Notes: generated by a model from the sequence alone, not told the origin. Counted from the stretch's first letter, positions 7,786 through 18,310 are shown. The stretch is 64,000 nt of DNA from Henriciella sp. (GCA_013213785.1 JABSPZ010000011.1:62001-126000), one strand, 5' to 3'. Numbers and translations: made by a program.

Positions 7786-9138
7786 TTAAGGGGCGGTCTG
7801 AGCGGCTAGCTTTTCAGCGTTCGCTTGCTGCTCTGCGCGGGTGAGTTTGTAATTACGCAAAATAAAGGCTGCCAGCGCATACGACACAACCGGCACGCCG
7901 ACAAAGACGAGCATTAAACCGCGTACCACTTCTGGGCTGTTCTCGCCCGATGGATCAAATCCGACAAAGGCGCCGAGCAGGATATAAGGTATGCCGATCG
8001 CGAAGCTCGCGCCGGTTTTGTAGGATCCTGACATCAGCGAGTAATACATGCCTGACCGGTTTTCGCCGGTCTTCGCTTGTTCGGCTTCGATAATATCGGC
8101 CACCATGGAGCGTGCGAGAATAAACGGCGTGCCGTATCCAAGCCCCGAAACGATCGCCGCGATGAGTAGCGGAATGACGCCGCCGCCGAGCGCGCTCATC
8201 GGGAGGTAGACCAGGTAGGTCGCGATCGACCAAATCGCCGTTCCCATAAACACCAAATGCTTTTCAGTAAGCTTGGACAGCCAAACCCAAACAGGCATTG
8301 CTGCAAACCCGGCGATGAAGAATACCATCAGGATAACCGGGGCGAGTGCCGTTACGCCAAACCCCCATTGTGCTGCGAAGAGGAATGTTCCGCCGGTTCC
8401 AGCGATGGCGATGCCGACCAAAACTTCCACCATCAAAATGCGGACCATGTTGGGATCTTTAAAAGCGACTTTGATCGCATCCCAGCTGAACTCCATCTTC
8501 GGGGCGTCTTCGGCGGGGGCAGGATCAGGGACGAAGGAGACGGCAAGTGTCACGGTCAGCGGGAGCACGATCATGAGAATAATCCCCATCACCATGACCT
8601 GACCGCGCCGATCAATCCCGTAATTGATTGCAAGCAGCGTCGGAATAATCAGCAAGGCAAGCAGGGTCACCGTCGAGATAATCTCGCGCCACATGAACAG
8701 TCTCGACCGCTCGTCATATACGGTCGTGATCATCGGGACCCAGGATTGATGGGGCGTCTGCAGCATGGTGAAGCCGAGCCAAAGGACGATCAACCAAACA
8801 ACCAAATAGAATGGCGAGACGGTCTCACCCATTGGCATGAACATAAAGAAGGCCCCGATCATAAGCACCGGAACACTCGCAATCAGCCAGTGCTTAATCC
8901 TGCCGCGCTTCGTCGGGCGTGTATCAACAAGCCATCCCATGACGGGATCGGTGCCGAGATCCCAGAATCGCAAAATCATGAAGACGAGGCCAACCATTGT
9001 CGTGCCAAGCCCCAATTGTTCGGCATACATAGGCGCAACAAAAACGGCCATCGGCAGACCGATCGCTGAAAGGGGCATTCCAACACTGGCAAAAGCAAGC
9101 ACCCGCGGAAGCGGAAGACGATCAGACGCAGAGCTCAT
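7786..9138 (-). CDS. GPH-family (MelB-like) sugar:cation symporter
   Basis: 450 residues with about 12 hydrophobic helices. The N-terminal block GLVFMILRFWDLGTDPVMGWLVDTRPTKRGRIKHWL is the signature of the glycoside-pentoside-hexuronide symporters (RxxDxxTDPxxG), in which the Asp residues bind the coupling cation. FTMLQTPHQSWVPMITTVYDERSRLFMWRE is the family's conserved loop after helix 4. The inner-membrane protein would import a glycoside with Na+ or H+; the substrate cannot be read from sequence. The upstream gap shared with ccrM holds two perfect palindromes that could be its operators. It stands alone, away from the galactose block at 21.7-29 kb. Confidence 0.85.
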   Translation of the reverse strand: MSSASDRLPLPRVLAFASVGMPLSAIGLPMAVFVAPMYAEQLGLGTTMVGLVFMILRFWDLGTDPVMGWLVDTRPTKRGRIKHWLIASVPVLMIGAFFMFMPMGETVSPFYLVVWLIVLWLGFTMLQTPHQSWVPMITTVYDERSRLFMWREIISTVTLLALLIIPTLLAINYGIDRRGQVMVMGIILMIVLPLTVTLAVSFVPDPAPAEDAPKMEFSWDAIKVAFKDPNMVRILMVEVLVGIAIAGTGGTFLFAAQWGFGVTALAPVILMVFFIAGFAAMPVWVWLSKLTEKHLVFMGTAIWSIATYLVYLPMSALGGGVIPLLIAAIVSGLGYGTPFILARSMVADIIEAEQAKTGENRSGMYYSLMSGSYKTGASFAIGIPYILLGAFVGFDPSGENSPEVVRGLMLVFVGVPVVSYALAAFILRNYKLTRAEQQANAEKLAAQTAP

Positions 9139-9195
9139 GGAACGAAGATGACGCGTGCGTCACGAAAGGCAAGCGAAATCGGACTGGCTTTGAAA

Positions 9196-9215
9196 TCCAC
9201 AGACTTGTCCACAGG
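9196..9215 (+). promoter_or_regulatory. TCCACAG direct repeat with DnaA-box-like nonamer
   Basis: TCCACAG occurs at 9196-9202 and 9208-9214, a 12-bp period. The second copy is part of TTGTCCACA (9205-9213), one mismatch from the DnaA box TTATCCACA. It lies about 140 bp upstream of ccrM, a cell-cycle-controlled gene in Caulobacter, so a DnaA input is plausible but unproved. Confidence 0.3.
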
Positions 9216-9229
9216 TTGAAATTCATGCA

Positions 9230-9245
9230 GTTTCGATATCGAAAC
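9230..9245. promoter_or_regulatory. 16-bp perfect palindrome, probable operator
   Basis: GTTTCGATATCGAAAC is perfectly self-complementary over 16 bp, in the 214-bp divergent gap between the sugar symporter (start 9138) and ccrM (start 9353). It probably binds a dimeric regulator. No regulator gene is adjacent. Confidence 0.55.
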
Positions 9246-9255
9246 AACTTAAACC

Positions 9256-10439
<1,184 letters not shown>

Positions 10440-10441
<2 letters not shown>

Positions 10442-10526
10442 GCGTTCCCGTAAAAAGAGAAATTTGGGTCTTTCCGTTTACCGATAAGAATGCTGCTATG
10501 AGGCGATCCAATAATTAGGAACGCCT
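10440..10526. repeat. 9-bp inverted repeat flanking the ccrM-pepF gap
   Basis: AGGCGTTCC (10440-10448, overlapping the ccrM stop) is the exact complement of GGAACGCCT (10518-10526, just before the peptidase start), separated by 69 bases. It could form a long-range stem occluding the ribosome-binding region of the peptidase gene. No T-rich tail is present. Confidence 0.3.
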
Positions 10527-10531
10527 CCCAG

Positions 10532-12505
10532 ATGAAACAGCAATTACTTTCTTGTGCCGCCTTAGCTCTCGCGTGGGCCGGGCCTGTTGCCCTTGCCGAT
10601 CCGATGCCGGGTCCAATGTGGGATCACCATGCCGACGCGGGCGCAGAAGCCGAACGCGAACCGGTCGAGTGGGATCTGACGCGGCTCTATGCCGATGTCG
10701 AAGCCTGGGATGCAGCGCGCCTCGATGTACTCGAGCGCCTCGGCCCAATTGGTGAAATGGCGGATACGTTTGAGCCGAGTGCGGCGGCGCTCGCGGATCT
10801 GTCTCAGCAAACCTCTGATATTGGCCGAGAAGCCCTTCGTGTGTCGTCGTACGCATTTATGGATTCAGACACAGATCTGCGGAACGGTGACAAGCTTGCG
10901 CGTCGTGGACAGGCGCAAGCCATGTTTGCTGCTTATGGCGAAGCGACGGCTTGGATCAGCCCAATGGTTCAGGCCGTTGGCGAAAAGCAAATCGAGACTT
11001 GGATTGCTGAAGAGCCACGCCTGGCAAAGCATGCCTTTGGGTTGCGCGAAACGCTGCGTTCGACGCCGCATACGCTGTCTCCAGAGGGAGAAAGTTTGAT
11101 GGCAGCGGCAAGCGTCGCCTTGGGCGGTGCTCAACGAATCTACACCCAGCTCAAGAATTCAGACATTCCGTGGCCGACCATTACGCTCAGCACAGGTGAA
11201 GAACTTCGCCTCGATGCAGCAGGTTACGTGAAAGGCCGCGCGGCGGAAAATCGCCAAGACCGGATCGATGTCTTCAATGCGTACTTTGAGACCTATCAGC
11301 AGTTTGAAAGCTCGCTAGGTGAAGCGCTTGGCAGCCACGTTCAGCGCCAAGTCTTTAACGCCTCGCAGCGCAATTACGCGTCAGCGCTGGAAGCCGCTTT
11401 GTCAGACGACAATATTCCGCGCGAGGTCTACGATACGCTCCTCAGCGAAGTCAATGCGGCTCTGCCGACACTGCATCGCTACTTCAAGCTTCGCGGCCGC
11501 ATTCTTGGGGTCGATGATTTCGCGTTCCACGACATCTATCCGAACCTCGTCGAGACGGATCAGGTATTCGATTTAAACAAATCTGCCCAAATCGCTGCGC
11601 TCGCCTCGGAGCCTTTTGGCGATGAATACGTGCAGAATCTCTGTCTCGCCACGAGCGGCGGATGGAGCCATGCCTATCCAAGCCAGGGCAAACGAAGCGG
11701 CGCTTATATGTCGGGCAGCGTCTATGATGTCGGACCCTATGTTTTGCTGAACCACCAGGACACTTATGACAGCGCCTCGACCTTTATCCATGAATGGGGC
11801 CACGCAATGCACACCATTCTGGCGAATGATGCGCAGCCATTTGAAACCGCTCGCTACTCCATCTTCATCGCCGAAACGGCCGCGATTACCAAAGAGGTAC
11901 TCGCTCAGGAGAAAATGCTCGATGCGGCCACGACGGATGAAGAGCGTCTTTTCTTCCTCGGCTACGCCCTTGAGCAAATGCGCGGCACTTATTTCCGCCA
12001 GACACAGTTCGCTGAGTTTGAGGCCGCCATCCACGACGCGGTTGAAAATGGGGAAAGTCTCACCGGCACTCGGATGACCGAGCTTTATACCGACATCTTC
12101 AATCGCTATTACGGCGTTGAAGAAGGCGTCACGGTTGTACCTGAAAGCTACAACCTCGAATGGGCCTATATCCCACACTTCTTCTACGACTTTTACGTCT
12201 ATCAGTATTCCACATCGCTCGCGGCAGCGGTCTACTATGCGGACAAAATTCGTGAAGGCGACGAGGAAACAACTCAGGCTTACCTCGAAATGCTTGAAGC
12301 AGGCGGGTCAGCGCATCCTTACGACCTGAAACTCGCCACCGGTCTTGATATGGCAAGCCCGGATCCTTATCGCGCGGTCGAAGCGCGGATGAACCGGATC
12401 ATGGACGAGATTGAAGAGATCCTCGACCGCCGCGATTCCGGTGAGGCTGCACCAACGCGTGCGACCGTGGCGCTCGGTAACCCATGCGGTGTAGGTGATA
12501 GCTAG
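10532..12505 (+). CDS. pepF: M3-family oligoendopeptidase F-like, exported
   Basis: 657 residues. A signal peptide (LSCAALALAWAGPVALA) is followed by the all-helical M3 peptidase fold. The zinc motif HEWGH is at residues 420-424 in FIHEWGHAMH, with the third ligand Glu in FIAETAA shortly after. The C-terminal EWAYIPHFFYDFYVYQYSTS supplies the aromatic/His residues of the oligopeptidase F active site. OligoF enzymes cut short peptides; most are cytosolic, so the clear signal peptide suggests peptide trimming in the periplasm. SD GGAACGCCTCCC is weak. The gene stands alone. Confidence 0.88.
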   Translation: MKQQLLSCAALALAWAGPVALADPMPGPMWDHHADAGAEAEREPVEWDLTRLYADVEAWDAARLDVLERLGPIGEMADTFEPSAAALADLSQQTSDIGREALRVSSYAFMDSDTDLRNGDKLARRGQAQAMFAAYGEATAWISPMVQAVGEKQIETWIAEEPRLAKHAFGLRETLRSTPHTLSPEGESLMAAASVALGGAQRIYTQLKNSDIPWPTITLSTGEELRLDAAGYVKGRAAENRQDRIDVFNAYFETYQQFESSLGEALGSHVQRQVFNASQRNYASALEAALSDDNIPREVYDTLLSEVNAALPTLHRYFKLRGRILGVDDFAFHDIYPNLVETDQVFDLNKSAQIAALASEPFGDEYVQNLCLATSGGWSHAYPSQGKRSGAYMSGSVYDVGPYVLLNHQDTYDSASTFIHEWGHAMHTILANDAQPFETARYSIFIAETAAITKEVLAQEKMLDAATTDEERLFFLGYALEQMRGTYFRQTQFAEFEAAIHDAVENGESLTGTRMTELYTDIFNRYYGVEEGVTVVPESYNLEWAYIPHFFYDFYVYQYSTSLAAAVYYADKIREGDEETTQAYLEMLEAGGSAHPYDLKLATGLDMASPDPYRAVEARMNRIMDEIEEILDRRDSGEAAPTRATVALGNPCGVGDS

Positions 12506-12514
12506 GCTGCCGGT

Positions 12515-12930
12515 CTAAAGGCAGCTGAGGGTGCCAGCATCAATATAGGCATTCGTTGGATTAGAGTTCGTGGGCAAGACAAGCTCACAGCTCTTTTCCA
12601 CGGATCGTCGTGCGATAATGGTATCGCCAGGGCTGGCATCGATTTGGAAGAATCCATCTGGCCCGGTCGTGCCGAGCGTTGATCCATTGAACTCTAGAAA
12701 TGCGTTTGGGATCGGGGTGCCTGTTTCATCAACCAGGCGGGCAAAGATGATCGAAACCGGGCGAACTTTGCGTGTAAGACTGATGACATTGCCCGGATAG
12801 GCAACAAGTCGGTCTGTATGTTGTTCATAGTCCAAATTGCCGGTGCGTTCGGGGTGGATTCCGACATCATGGATCGAGAATTCCTTGAGTGGGACAAAGG
12901 TGTGGCCGCCGATATGGCCACCGAGCGTGT
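12515..12930 (-). pseudogene. Remnant of a fimbrial usher, C-terminal end only
   Basis: Read on the complement, one frame gives LGGHIGGHTFVPLKEFSIHDVGIHPERTG then LDYEQHTDRLVAYPGNVISLTRKVRPVSIIFARLVDETGTPIPNA and ends TLSCL. Peptides of the type VFGRLVDExGxPIPNAxL...TGPDGFFQI...C.LxLP are the C-terminal domain of outer-membrane ushers of the chaperone-usher pilus pathway. Ushers are about 800 residues long; only the last 130 or so remain, there is no proper start, and the upstream sequence passes directly into a chaperone fragment in another frame. Confidence 0.65.
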
Positions 12931-12934
12931 GCGC

Positions 12935-13176
12935 CGGTCGACTTGTTCCGGGTCAGGGCTTTCAAAATAGGTCTCAGGGTAAATGCCGGGTTCGATTATG
13001 CGCGTGGCTGAAATTTGGAAATACTGAGTGCGCGAGCTTGTGTTCCTGACTTTAATATCCTCACGCGTAGGGTCGTTTCCATCGAACACAATAATGGCTG
13101 GGTCTACGCTGAGTTGCGCCGCGGCTTGGCTGCTTGCCAGAGCCATGAATACAAATCCGATTAGTGTTTTTGGCAT
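12935..13176 (-). pseudogene. Remnant of a pilus assembly chaperone, N-terminal end only
   Basis: From ATG 13176 the complement encodes a signal peptide (MPKTLIGFVFMALASSQAAA) and LSVDPAIIVFDGNDPTREDIKVRNTSSRTQYFQISA, the first strands of a periplasmic fimbrial chaperone. After about residue 80 (FESPDPEQV) the chaperone pattern stops and the frame runs on through usher DNA in the wrong register, ending at 12694. Full chaperones have about 230 residues. The junction with the usher fragment lies near 12935, so an internal deletion removed the rest of the chaperone and most of the usher. Confidence 0.65.
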
Positions 13177-13241
13177 CTAATTTCTCGCGCTATTCAGAGA
13201 AGTAGACGACATATCTTACATGTAAACAAACTTAGAGTATT

Positions 13242-13260
13242 TTTGATTTGTAAAATCAAA
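13242..13260. terminator. AT-rich 8-bp hairpin downstream of phaC
   Basis: TTTGATTT (13242-13249) pairs with AAATCAAA (13253-13260) across a 3-base loop, inside a very AT-rich 100-bp stretch between phaC and the chaperone remnant. Both neighbours are on the minus strand, so it could end phaC transcription, though the stem has little GC. Confidence 0.3.
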
Positions 13261-13323
13261 TATTAAATTTGTGTGCGGGTATTTTTATTTGAAGATTAAG
13301 TGTGCGCCCGGGAGTCCTGGCGA

Positions 13324-15267
13324 TTAGTCGCGAGGGCGCCAGCCTGCGGGGAGACGGAAGCTTGGTTTCTTCTTTTCCCGCGGGACGCCCGGGGTTGGCA
13401 CAGTGCCATCGGAATAGGGGCCAGCTGGTTTTGCGCCCGCGGCAATGTCCTTCAGCTTCAAGGCCGCGTATTGGCCAGGCGCATTGCCGAGGCCATGATC
13501 TTGAGGCGCGACGGCTTCGACTTTGTCTCCGGAGAGTGGGCGGAGCCATTCCCACCAGCTCGGCCACCAAGACCCTGGCAGCTCGTCGGCATCGGAAAGC
13601 CAGCGTCCGGGGTTTTCCGGCACTTCGTCATTGACCCAGTGCTGATACTTCTCCGTGCTCGGCGGATTGATCACGCCCGCAATATGACCAGAGCCGGCTA
13701 ACGTGAATCGAACGTCGCCGCCAAAATTCTGCGCGCCTTTATAGATCGAGTGCCAGGGACAGATATGATCTGATCGACTGGCTTGGACAAAGATGGGGAT
13801 CTTGATGTCGCCCATGTTTACGGGCTCGCCAAACACTTCAAACTTGCCGCGAGAGAGCTGGTTCTGATTATAGAACTTGGTCAGATAGGTCTTGTGCGTC
13901 GGGCCAGGAATGTTGGTCTGATCGGCGTTCCAATAGAGTAGATCAAAGGGGCGCGGCTGTTTGCCCATCATGTAATTGTCGACAACGTAGCGCCAGACAA
14001 GATCGGCAGGGCGGAGCCAGTTGAACGTCTCCCCCATCATTTCGCCCGGCATGATGCCGTCATGCTCATCGATGACTTTATCGACTTGCTGTAGGCCTTC
14101 GTCGCCAGTGAAGATTTTCAGCTCACCCGCGAGATCAAAATCAGACTGAGAGGCGAAATAGGTGGCAGACGCGATCCGTTTGTCGCCGGTCTTGCTCATG
14201 TGGGCGAGGGCTGAGCTCAAAAGCGTGCCGCCAATGCAATAGCCGACCGTATTGATCTTCTTTGACCCGGTCTCTTTTGTAACGGCATCCACAGCCGCCA
14301 AAATGCCCTGATCGACATAGTCGTCCCAGGTAAAGTCTTTGGTCTCATCATCGGCAGAGCGCCACGACACGACGAATGTATTCACCCGCTTCGACAGCAG
14401 CCAACGGATCATCGAGTTCTCAGGCTGCAGGTCGAGGATGTAGAACTTATTGATCCAGGGTGGGAAGATGAGCATGGGCCGGGCGCGCATCTTTTTGCGG
14501 CTCGGATTGTAATGGATGATCTCGATCAACTTGTTGCGGAAAACGACTTTACCCTTCGCCGTCGCAACGTTCTTGCCGATCTCATAGGCCTCTTCATCGG
14601 TTTGAGAGATCGCGAGCCGTCCGTCGCCGCGTTGTAGATCGTTACGTGCGTTGCGAAGCCCATCGAGGACGCTTTCGCCCTTGGACTCAATCATAGCCCG
14701 GATTGCGGCCGGGTTGGTCGCCAGCATATTGGTCGGCGCCATCGCGTCGACAAACTGGCTCATATAGAACCGTGCTTTGAGCTTTGTCTCATCATCGAGG
14801 TCGTCGGATACGGTATCGATCAGGCCTTGGAGCCATTCCGCGTTAAGCATCCAAGCGCGGCGCATGAAGCTGAAGGCTGGGTTGGCTTCCCATTCCGGGT
14901 CGGCAAATCGTCGATCCTTCGGCATCGGCGTGTTGCTGGCCATAGCCTGAAACAAATTCATCCAGCCTTGGAAGAGAGTCATCATGGCGTGCCCGGATTT
15001 TTCCGGGTTGCGAACGAGCGCTGCGCCGACCTGCATTTGGGCTTCGAGACCGCCAAACGGATCTGGCTGTCCTGGCGCCGCAGAGGCGCCATTTGCGCCG
15101 CCGAGCGTATCGACCAACATGCCTTGCGCTTCTTGAATGGCCTGCATGAGATTGGTCGCCATTGCCTGCAATGACTCAGAATCTACCTCTGGAAAGGCAT
15201 TTGGAAGCGTACTCGCCCCAAAATTATCAAAGTTTCTACCTTTGGTCATGAGACCGACTCTCGCCAT
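13324..15267 (-). CDS. phaC: Class I poly(3-hydroxyalkanoate) synthase
   Basis: 647 residues (ATG 15267; ATG 15249, MTKGRNFDN, is an equally good start). Polymerises 3-hydroxyacyl-CoA into storage polyester on granules. The lipase-box variant GYCIGG puts the catalytic Cys at residue 344; PPWINKFYILDLQPENS and the later SGHIAGVINPP carry other conserved class I residues, including the catalytic His in GSGHIAG. YWNADQTNIPGPTHKTYL is typical of class I enzymes. Slightly longer than the common 580-600 residues because of a Pro/Lys-rich tail (PREKKKPSFRLPAGWRPRD). No phaA, phaB or phaE is adjacent; absence of phaE agrees with class I. Confidence 0.95.
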   Translation of the reverse strand: MARVGLMTKGRNFDNFGASTLPNAFPEVDSESLQAMATNLMQAIQEAQGMLVDTLGGANGASAAPGQPDPFGGLEAQMQVGAALVRNPEKSGHAMMTLFQGWMNLFQAMASNTPMPKDRRFADPEWEANPAFSFMRRAWMLNAEWLQGLIDTVSDDLDDETKLKARFYMSQFVDAMAPTNMLATNPAAIRAMIESKGESVLDGLRNARNDLQRGDGRLAISQTDEEAYEIGKNVATAKGKVVFRNKLIEIIHYNPSRKKMRARPMLIFPPWINKFYILDLQPENSMIRWLLSKRVNTFVVSWRSADDETKDFTWDDYVDQGILAAVDAVTKETGSKKINTVGYCIGGTLLSSALAHMSKTGDKRIASATYFASQSDFDLAGELKIFTGDEGLQQVDKVIDEHDGIMPGEMMGETFNWLRPADLVWRYVVDNYMMGKQPRPFDLLYWNADQTNIPGPTHKTYLTKFYNQNQLSRGKFEVFGEPVNMGDIKIPIFVQASRSDHICPWHSIYKGAQNFGGDVRFTLAGSGHIAGVINPPSTEKYQHWVNDEVPENPGRWLSDADELPGSWWPSWWEWLRPLSGDKVEAVAPQDHGLGNAPGQYAALKLKDIAAGAKPAGPYSDGTVPTPGVPREKKKPSFRLPAGWRPRD

Positions 15268-15332
15268 TCTGTGCGAACCTATATAAGACTAAACAGCTTT
15301 GGGAATTATGAGTCCAGCGAGGGAAATTGTTT

Positions 15333-15737
15333 ATGCGCATAGGGATTTTCGTAACGTTTGCCTTTTTGGTGGGCTGCACAAGCTCCATCGAGAAGGTGCA
15401 ATCGCTGCGGTCGCAAGCTCCCGATTGGTATGAGGCGCGTAAAGTTGAGTTCCGTGGCGAGGGCTATCCCAGTCTCACCGACATCCCCGAACCTTCTCAA
15501 CGCAACGCCGCGAGAGTGAGTTTGCAGTTGTCAGAAGCGGAAACTCTAGCCGCGCTCGAAATGTTTTATTCCGACCCTCGCGCGGAACCGGCGACCGAAA
15601 CGCCTGAAGAGGTGCGAGCCTGGGCGCTGGAGGTAAAGCGAGCGGTGGAGGGGCAGCTTCCTGCCCCCGATTTTCTGACCGACGAAGAGGTCGAGGATAT
15701 CAAGGCACGCTTTAATGTGCCGCGCGCGCGCCTCTAA
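15333..15737 (+). CDS. Small lipoprotein of unknown function
   Basis: 134 residues from ATG 15333 (a TTG at 15327 is also in frame; GAGGG at 15319-15323 supports the ATG). MRIGIFVTFAFLVGC is a clear lipoprotein signal. The mature part is charged, with YPSLTDIPEPSQRNAARVSLQLSEAETLAALEMFYSDPRA and a helical tail, and has no catalytic motif that I recognise. The LTDIPEPSxR pattern recurs, as far as I recall, in small alphaproteobacterial lipoproteins. It lies 34 bp upstream of alaC on the same strand and may share its transcript. Confidence 0.7.
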   Translation: MRIGIFVTFAFLVGCTSSIEKVQSLRSQAPDWYEARKVEFRGEGYPSLTDIPEPSQRNAARVSLQLSEAETLAALEMFYSDPRAEPATETPEEVRAWALEVKRAVEGQLPAPDFLTDEEVEDIKARFNVPRARL

Positions 15738-15771
15738 TACTTGAAGATTTTAGTTTACGGAGATCCGCACC

Positions 15772-16989
15772 ATGAGCGGAGAGTTTCACAAAATTAGGCG
15801 CTTGCCGCCTTACGTGTTTGAACAGGTCAATCGTCGCAAGGCTGAGCTGCGAGCTCAGGGCGCCGATATTATCGATCTTGGGATGGGTAATCCCGATATG
15901 CCGGCGCCGCCGCATGTGATTGCGAAGCTGGCAGAGACAGCTGCGAAGCCCAATGTCCATGGCTATTCCGCTTCACGCGGTATTCCCGGCCTACGCCGAG
16001 CTTTGGTCGATTATTACGATCGCCGTTTCGGTGTGAAGCTGGATAAGAACCGTGAAGTCGTTGTGACGCTCGGGTCTAAAGAAGGCTTTGCCAACCTCGC
16101 CCAAGCGATCACTGCGCCAGGCGATGTCATTTTGGCGCCGGATCCGTCTTACCCGCTGCACCATTTCGGGTTCATCATGGCGGGTGCCTCGATCCGAGCG
16201 ATCCCGGCGCCGACACCAGAAGCTTACTTGTCGGGCATTAGCAAAGCGATCCGCTATTCCGTGCCGCCGCCGACCGCGATGGTGCTCTGCTATCCGTCAA
16301 ACCCGACAGCTGATGTTTGTGATCTTGAATTTTACAAAGACGCTGTGGCGCTCGCGAAAAAGCATGATCTCTATATCCTGTCAGACCTCGCTTATAATGA
16401 GATCTATTTCGAAGAGCCGACCCCCTCAATTTTGCAAGTGAATGGCGCGAAAGACATCGCGGTCGAAACCACGACCATGTCGAAAACCTATTCCATGGCG
16501 GGGTGGCGCATCGGGTTTGCGGCGGGCAATGAACGCCTGATTGGCGCGCTGGCGCGGGTTAAGTCTTATCTCGACTATGGTGCGTTTACGCCCATCCAAG
16601 TCGCCGCCTGCGCCGCGCTTGATGGTCCCCAGGACTGCGTTGACGAGTTCCGAGCGACTTACAAATCACGCCGGGATGTTCTGATCGAGAGCTTTGGCCG
16701 TGCGGGTTGGGACGTGCCGACCCCGGAAGCATCGATGTTCGCTTGGGCGAAAATTCCGCCTCAGTGCGGGGATATGCGAAGCTTGGAGTTCGCGCTCAAG
16801 CTCATGAATGAAGCTGAAGTTGCTGTCGCCCCTGGTGCCGGGTTTGGCGAGCATGGTGACCGACATGTGCGCATCGCGTTGGTAGAAAACGAGCAACGCA
16901 TCCGCCAAGCCGCGCGAAACATCAAACGGTTCCTTGCCAAAGTCGAAGAGGGGGGGCAAAGCGAGCCCCTGCAAAGGACAGGATCTTGA
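15772..16989 (+). CDS. alaC: Glutamate-pyruvate aminotransferase AlaC
   Basis: 405 residues. PLP-dependent class I/II aminotransferase interconverting alanine and 2-oxoglutarate with pyruvate and glutamate. The N-terminus (FHKIRRLPPYVFEQV...IIDLGMGNPDMPAPPHV) and HGYSASRGIPGLRRA closely follow E. coli AlaC. The Schiff-base lysine is K238 in TTMSKTYSMAGWRIGF. CYPSNPTADV carries the cofactor-contacting Asn. The stop overlaps the hom start (TTGA), so the two are translationally coupled; pairing alanine and threonine/methionine metabolism is common in alphaproteobacteria. Confidence 0.9.
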   Translation: MSGEFHKIRRLPPYVFEQVNRRKAELRAQGADIIDLGMGNPDMPAPPHVIAKLAETAAKPNVHGYSASRGIPGLRRALVDYYDRRFGVKLDKNREVVVTLGSKEGFANLAQAITAPGDVILAPDPSYPLHHFGFIMAGASIRAIPAPTPEAYLSGISKAIRYSVPPPTAMVLCYPSNPTADVCDLEFYKDAVALAKKHDLYILSDLAYNEIYFEEPTPSILQVNGAKDIAVETTTMSKTYSMAGWRIGFAAGNERLIGALARVKSYLDYGAFTPIQVAACAALDGPQDCVDEFRATYKSRRDVLIESFGRAGWDVPTPEASMFAWAKIPPQCGDMRSLEFALKLMNEAEVAVAPGAGFGEHGDRHVRIALVENEQRIRQAARNIKRFLAKVEEGGQSEPLQRTGS

Positions 16990-18269
16990 AAACAGTCAAA
17001 TTAGGAATTGCTGGGCTTGGCCATGTCGGCTGCGGCCTCATCGAATTGGTTGAACGCCAAGCAGATCTTCGCCTGCCAGGGAAGGTTGAGATTGTGGGCG
17101 TGTCCGCACGGAGCAAAAACCGCAACCGCCCCGTCGATATCTCTGCTTATCGCTGGTTCGATGACGCTGCGACCCTGGCGGAAGACCCTGAGGTCGATAT
17201 CTTTGTAGAGCTGGTCGGCGGTTCTGATGGGCCAGCTAAAATCGCGGTCGAAGCCGCGATCAACGCGGGTAAGCACGTCGTAACCGCCAACAAGGCTTTG
17301 ATCGCGATGCATGGGCAGTCGCTTGAAGCACTAGCGCAGGAAAAAGACGTCGATTTGATGTTTGAAGCAGCGGTGGCTGGCGGTGTTCCGATTGTGCGCG
17401 TACTGCGCGATTCTTTGACAGGTGTTGCGGTCCAGCGGGTCTCAGGGATTTTGAACGGGACTTGCAACTATCTCACGACACAGATGCTTGAGACCGGGTG
17501 TTCTTATGACGAAGTCCTCGAGGAGGCGCAGCGGCTTGGTTATGCGGAAGCTGACCCAACACTCGATGTTTCGGGGATGGACGCGGCGCATAAAGCGGCG
17601 ATCCTCGCATCGATTGCGTTCACGGCGGACCTCGATTTTTCGAAAGTCTCCGTCAAAGGCGTCGATACCGTTGAACTGATCGACTTAGTCTTAGCCGATC
17701 GTTTAGGGCTCAGAATCAAATTGATCACGGAAGGCTTGCTGACAGCAGACGGAGTCGTCTGCCGCGTCGCCCCTTTGGCGCTGCCAATTGATCACCCATT
17801 GGCGCGCGTTGATGGAGCATTGAATACAGTCCGTGTCGAAGGCGACCCCCTCAGCGCCGTAACGTTGACCGGACCCGGCGCAGGACCTGGGCCAACGGCA
17901 AGTGCGGTCATGGGCGACATATCAAAACTGTTCACACCGACCGCGCGAAGTCCATTTGGCCGGGCGCCCCATCATGGGACACGCAGCTTCGTAGAAGCCA
18001 AAACGGCGGAACGATCAGCGTTCTTTTTCCGGGTGAAACTAGCAGATCGTCCAGGCGCTTTGGCCAGTTTAACCGAGGCTCTGGCAGCTCATAACGTCTC
18101 TGTGGACAAATTATTGCAAGAGTCAGCTGATGACAGCGATGTCTCGCCCGTTGCCATCCTAACACACATGTGTTCTCGCGGAGATATAGAAGATGCGAGT
18201 GCACGAGTCTCAGGCCTAGAGGCGAGCGTCGGGGCACCGCAAGTCATTGCGATAGATGCCGTGACTTAA
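16986..18269 (+). CDS. hom: Homoserine dehydrogenase
   Basis: 427 residues starting at a TTG that overlaps the alaC stop by four bases. Reduces aspartate semialdehyde to homoserine for threonine and methionine. The N-terminal Rossmann motif is GIAGLGHVGCG; GGSDGPAKIAVEAAINAGKHVVTANKALIA binds NADP; the catalytic region is GVPIVRVLRDSLTGVAVQRVSGILNGTCNY and EADPTLDVSGMDAAHKAAIL. The C-terminal 80 residues (FFFRVKLADRPGALASLTEALAAHNVSV) form an ACT domain, suggesting feedback control by threonine. No AdoMet riboswitch precedes the pair. Confidence 0.95.
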   Translation: MKTVKLGIAGLGHVGCGLIELVERQADLRLPGKVEIVGVSARSKNRNRPVDISAYRWFDDAATLAEDPEVDIFVELVGGSDGPAKIAVEAAINAGKHVVTANKALIAMHGQSLEALAQEKDVDLMFEAAVAGGVPIVRVLRDSLTGVAVQRVSGILNGTCNYLTTQMLETGCSYDEVLEEAQRLGYAEADPTLDVSGMDAAHKAAILASIAFTADLDFSKVSVKGVDTVELIDLVLADRLGLRIKLITEGLLTADGVVCRVAPLALPIDHPLARVDGALNTVRVEGDPLSAVTLTGPGAGPGPTASAVMGDISKLFTPTARSPFGRAPHHGTRSFVEAKTAERSAFFFRVKLADRPGALASLTEALAAHNVSVDKLLQESADDSDVSPVAILTHMCSRGDIEDASARVSGLEASVGAPQVIAIDAVT

Positions 18270-18310
18270 CGTAACAAACCGGGTCAGGAGTGACTTTGGG
18301 GGAGAAAAAA

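Noticed and set aside
8257-9069. 270-codon open frame on the plus strand
   Set aside because: It lies wholly antisense to the MelB-like symporter; its Asn/His/Gln-rich composition is the mirror of membrane-protein codons.
15738-15771. AdoMet riboswitch before alaC-hom
   Set aside because: The gap is only 34 bp, too short for any SAM aptamer.
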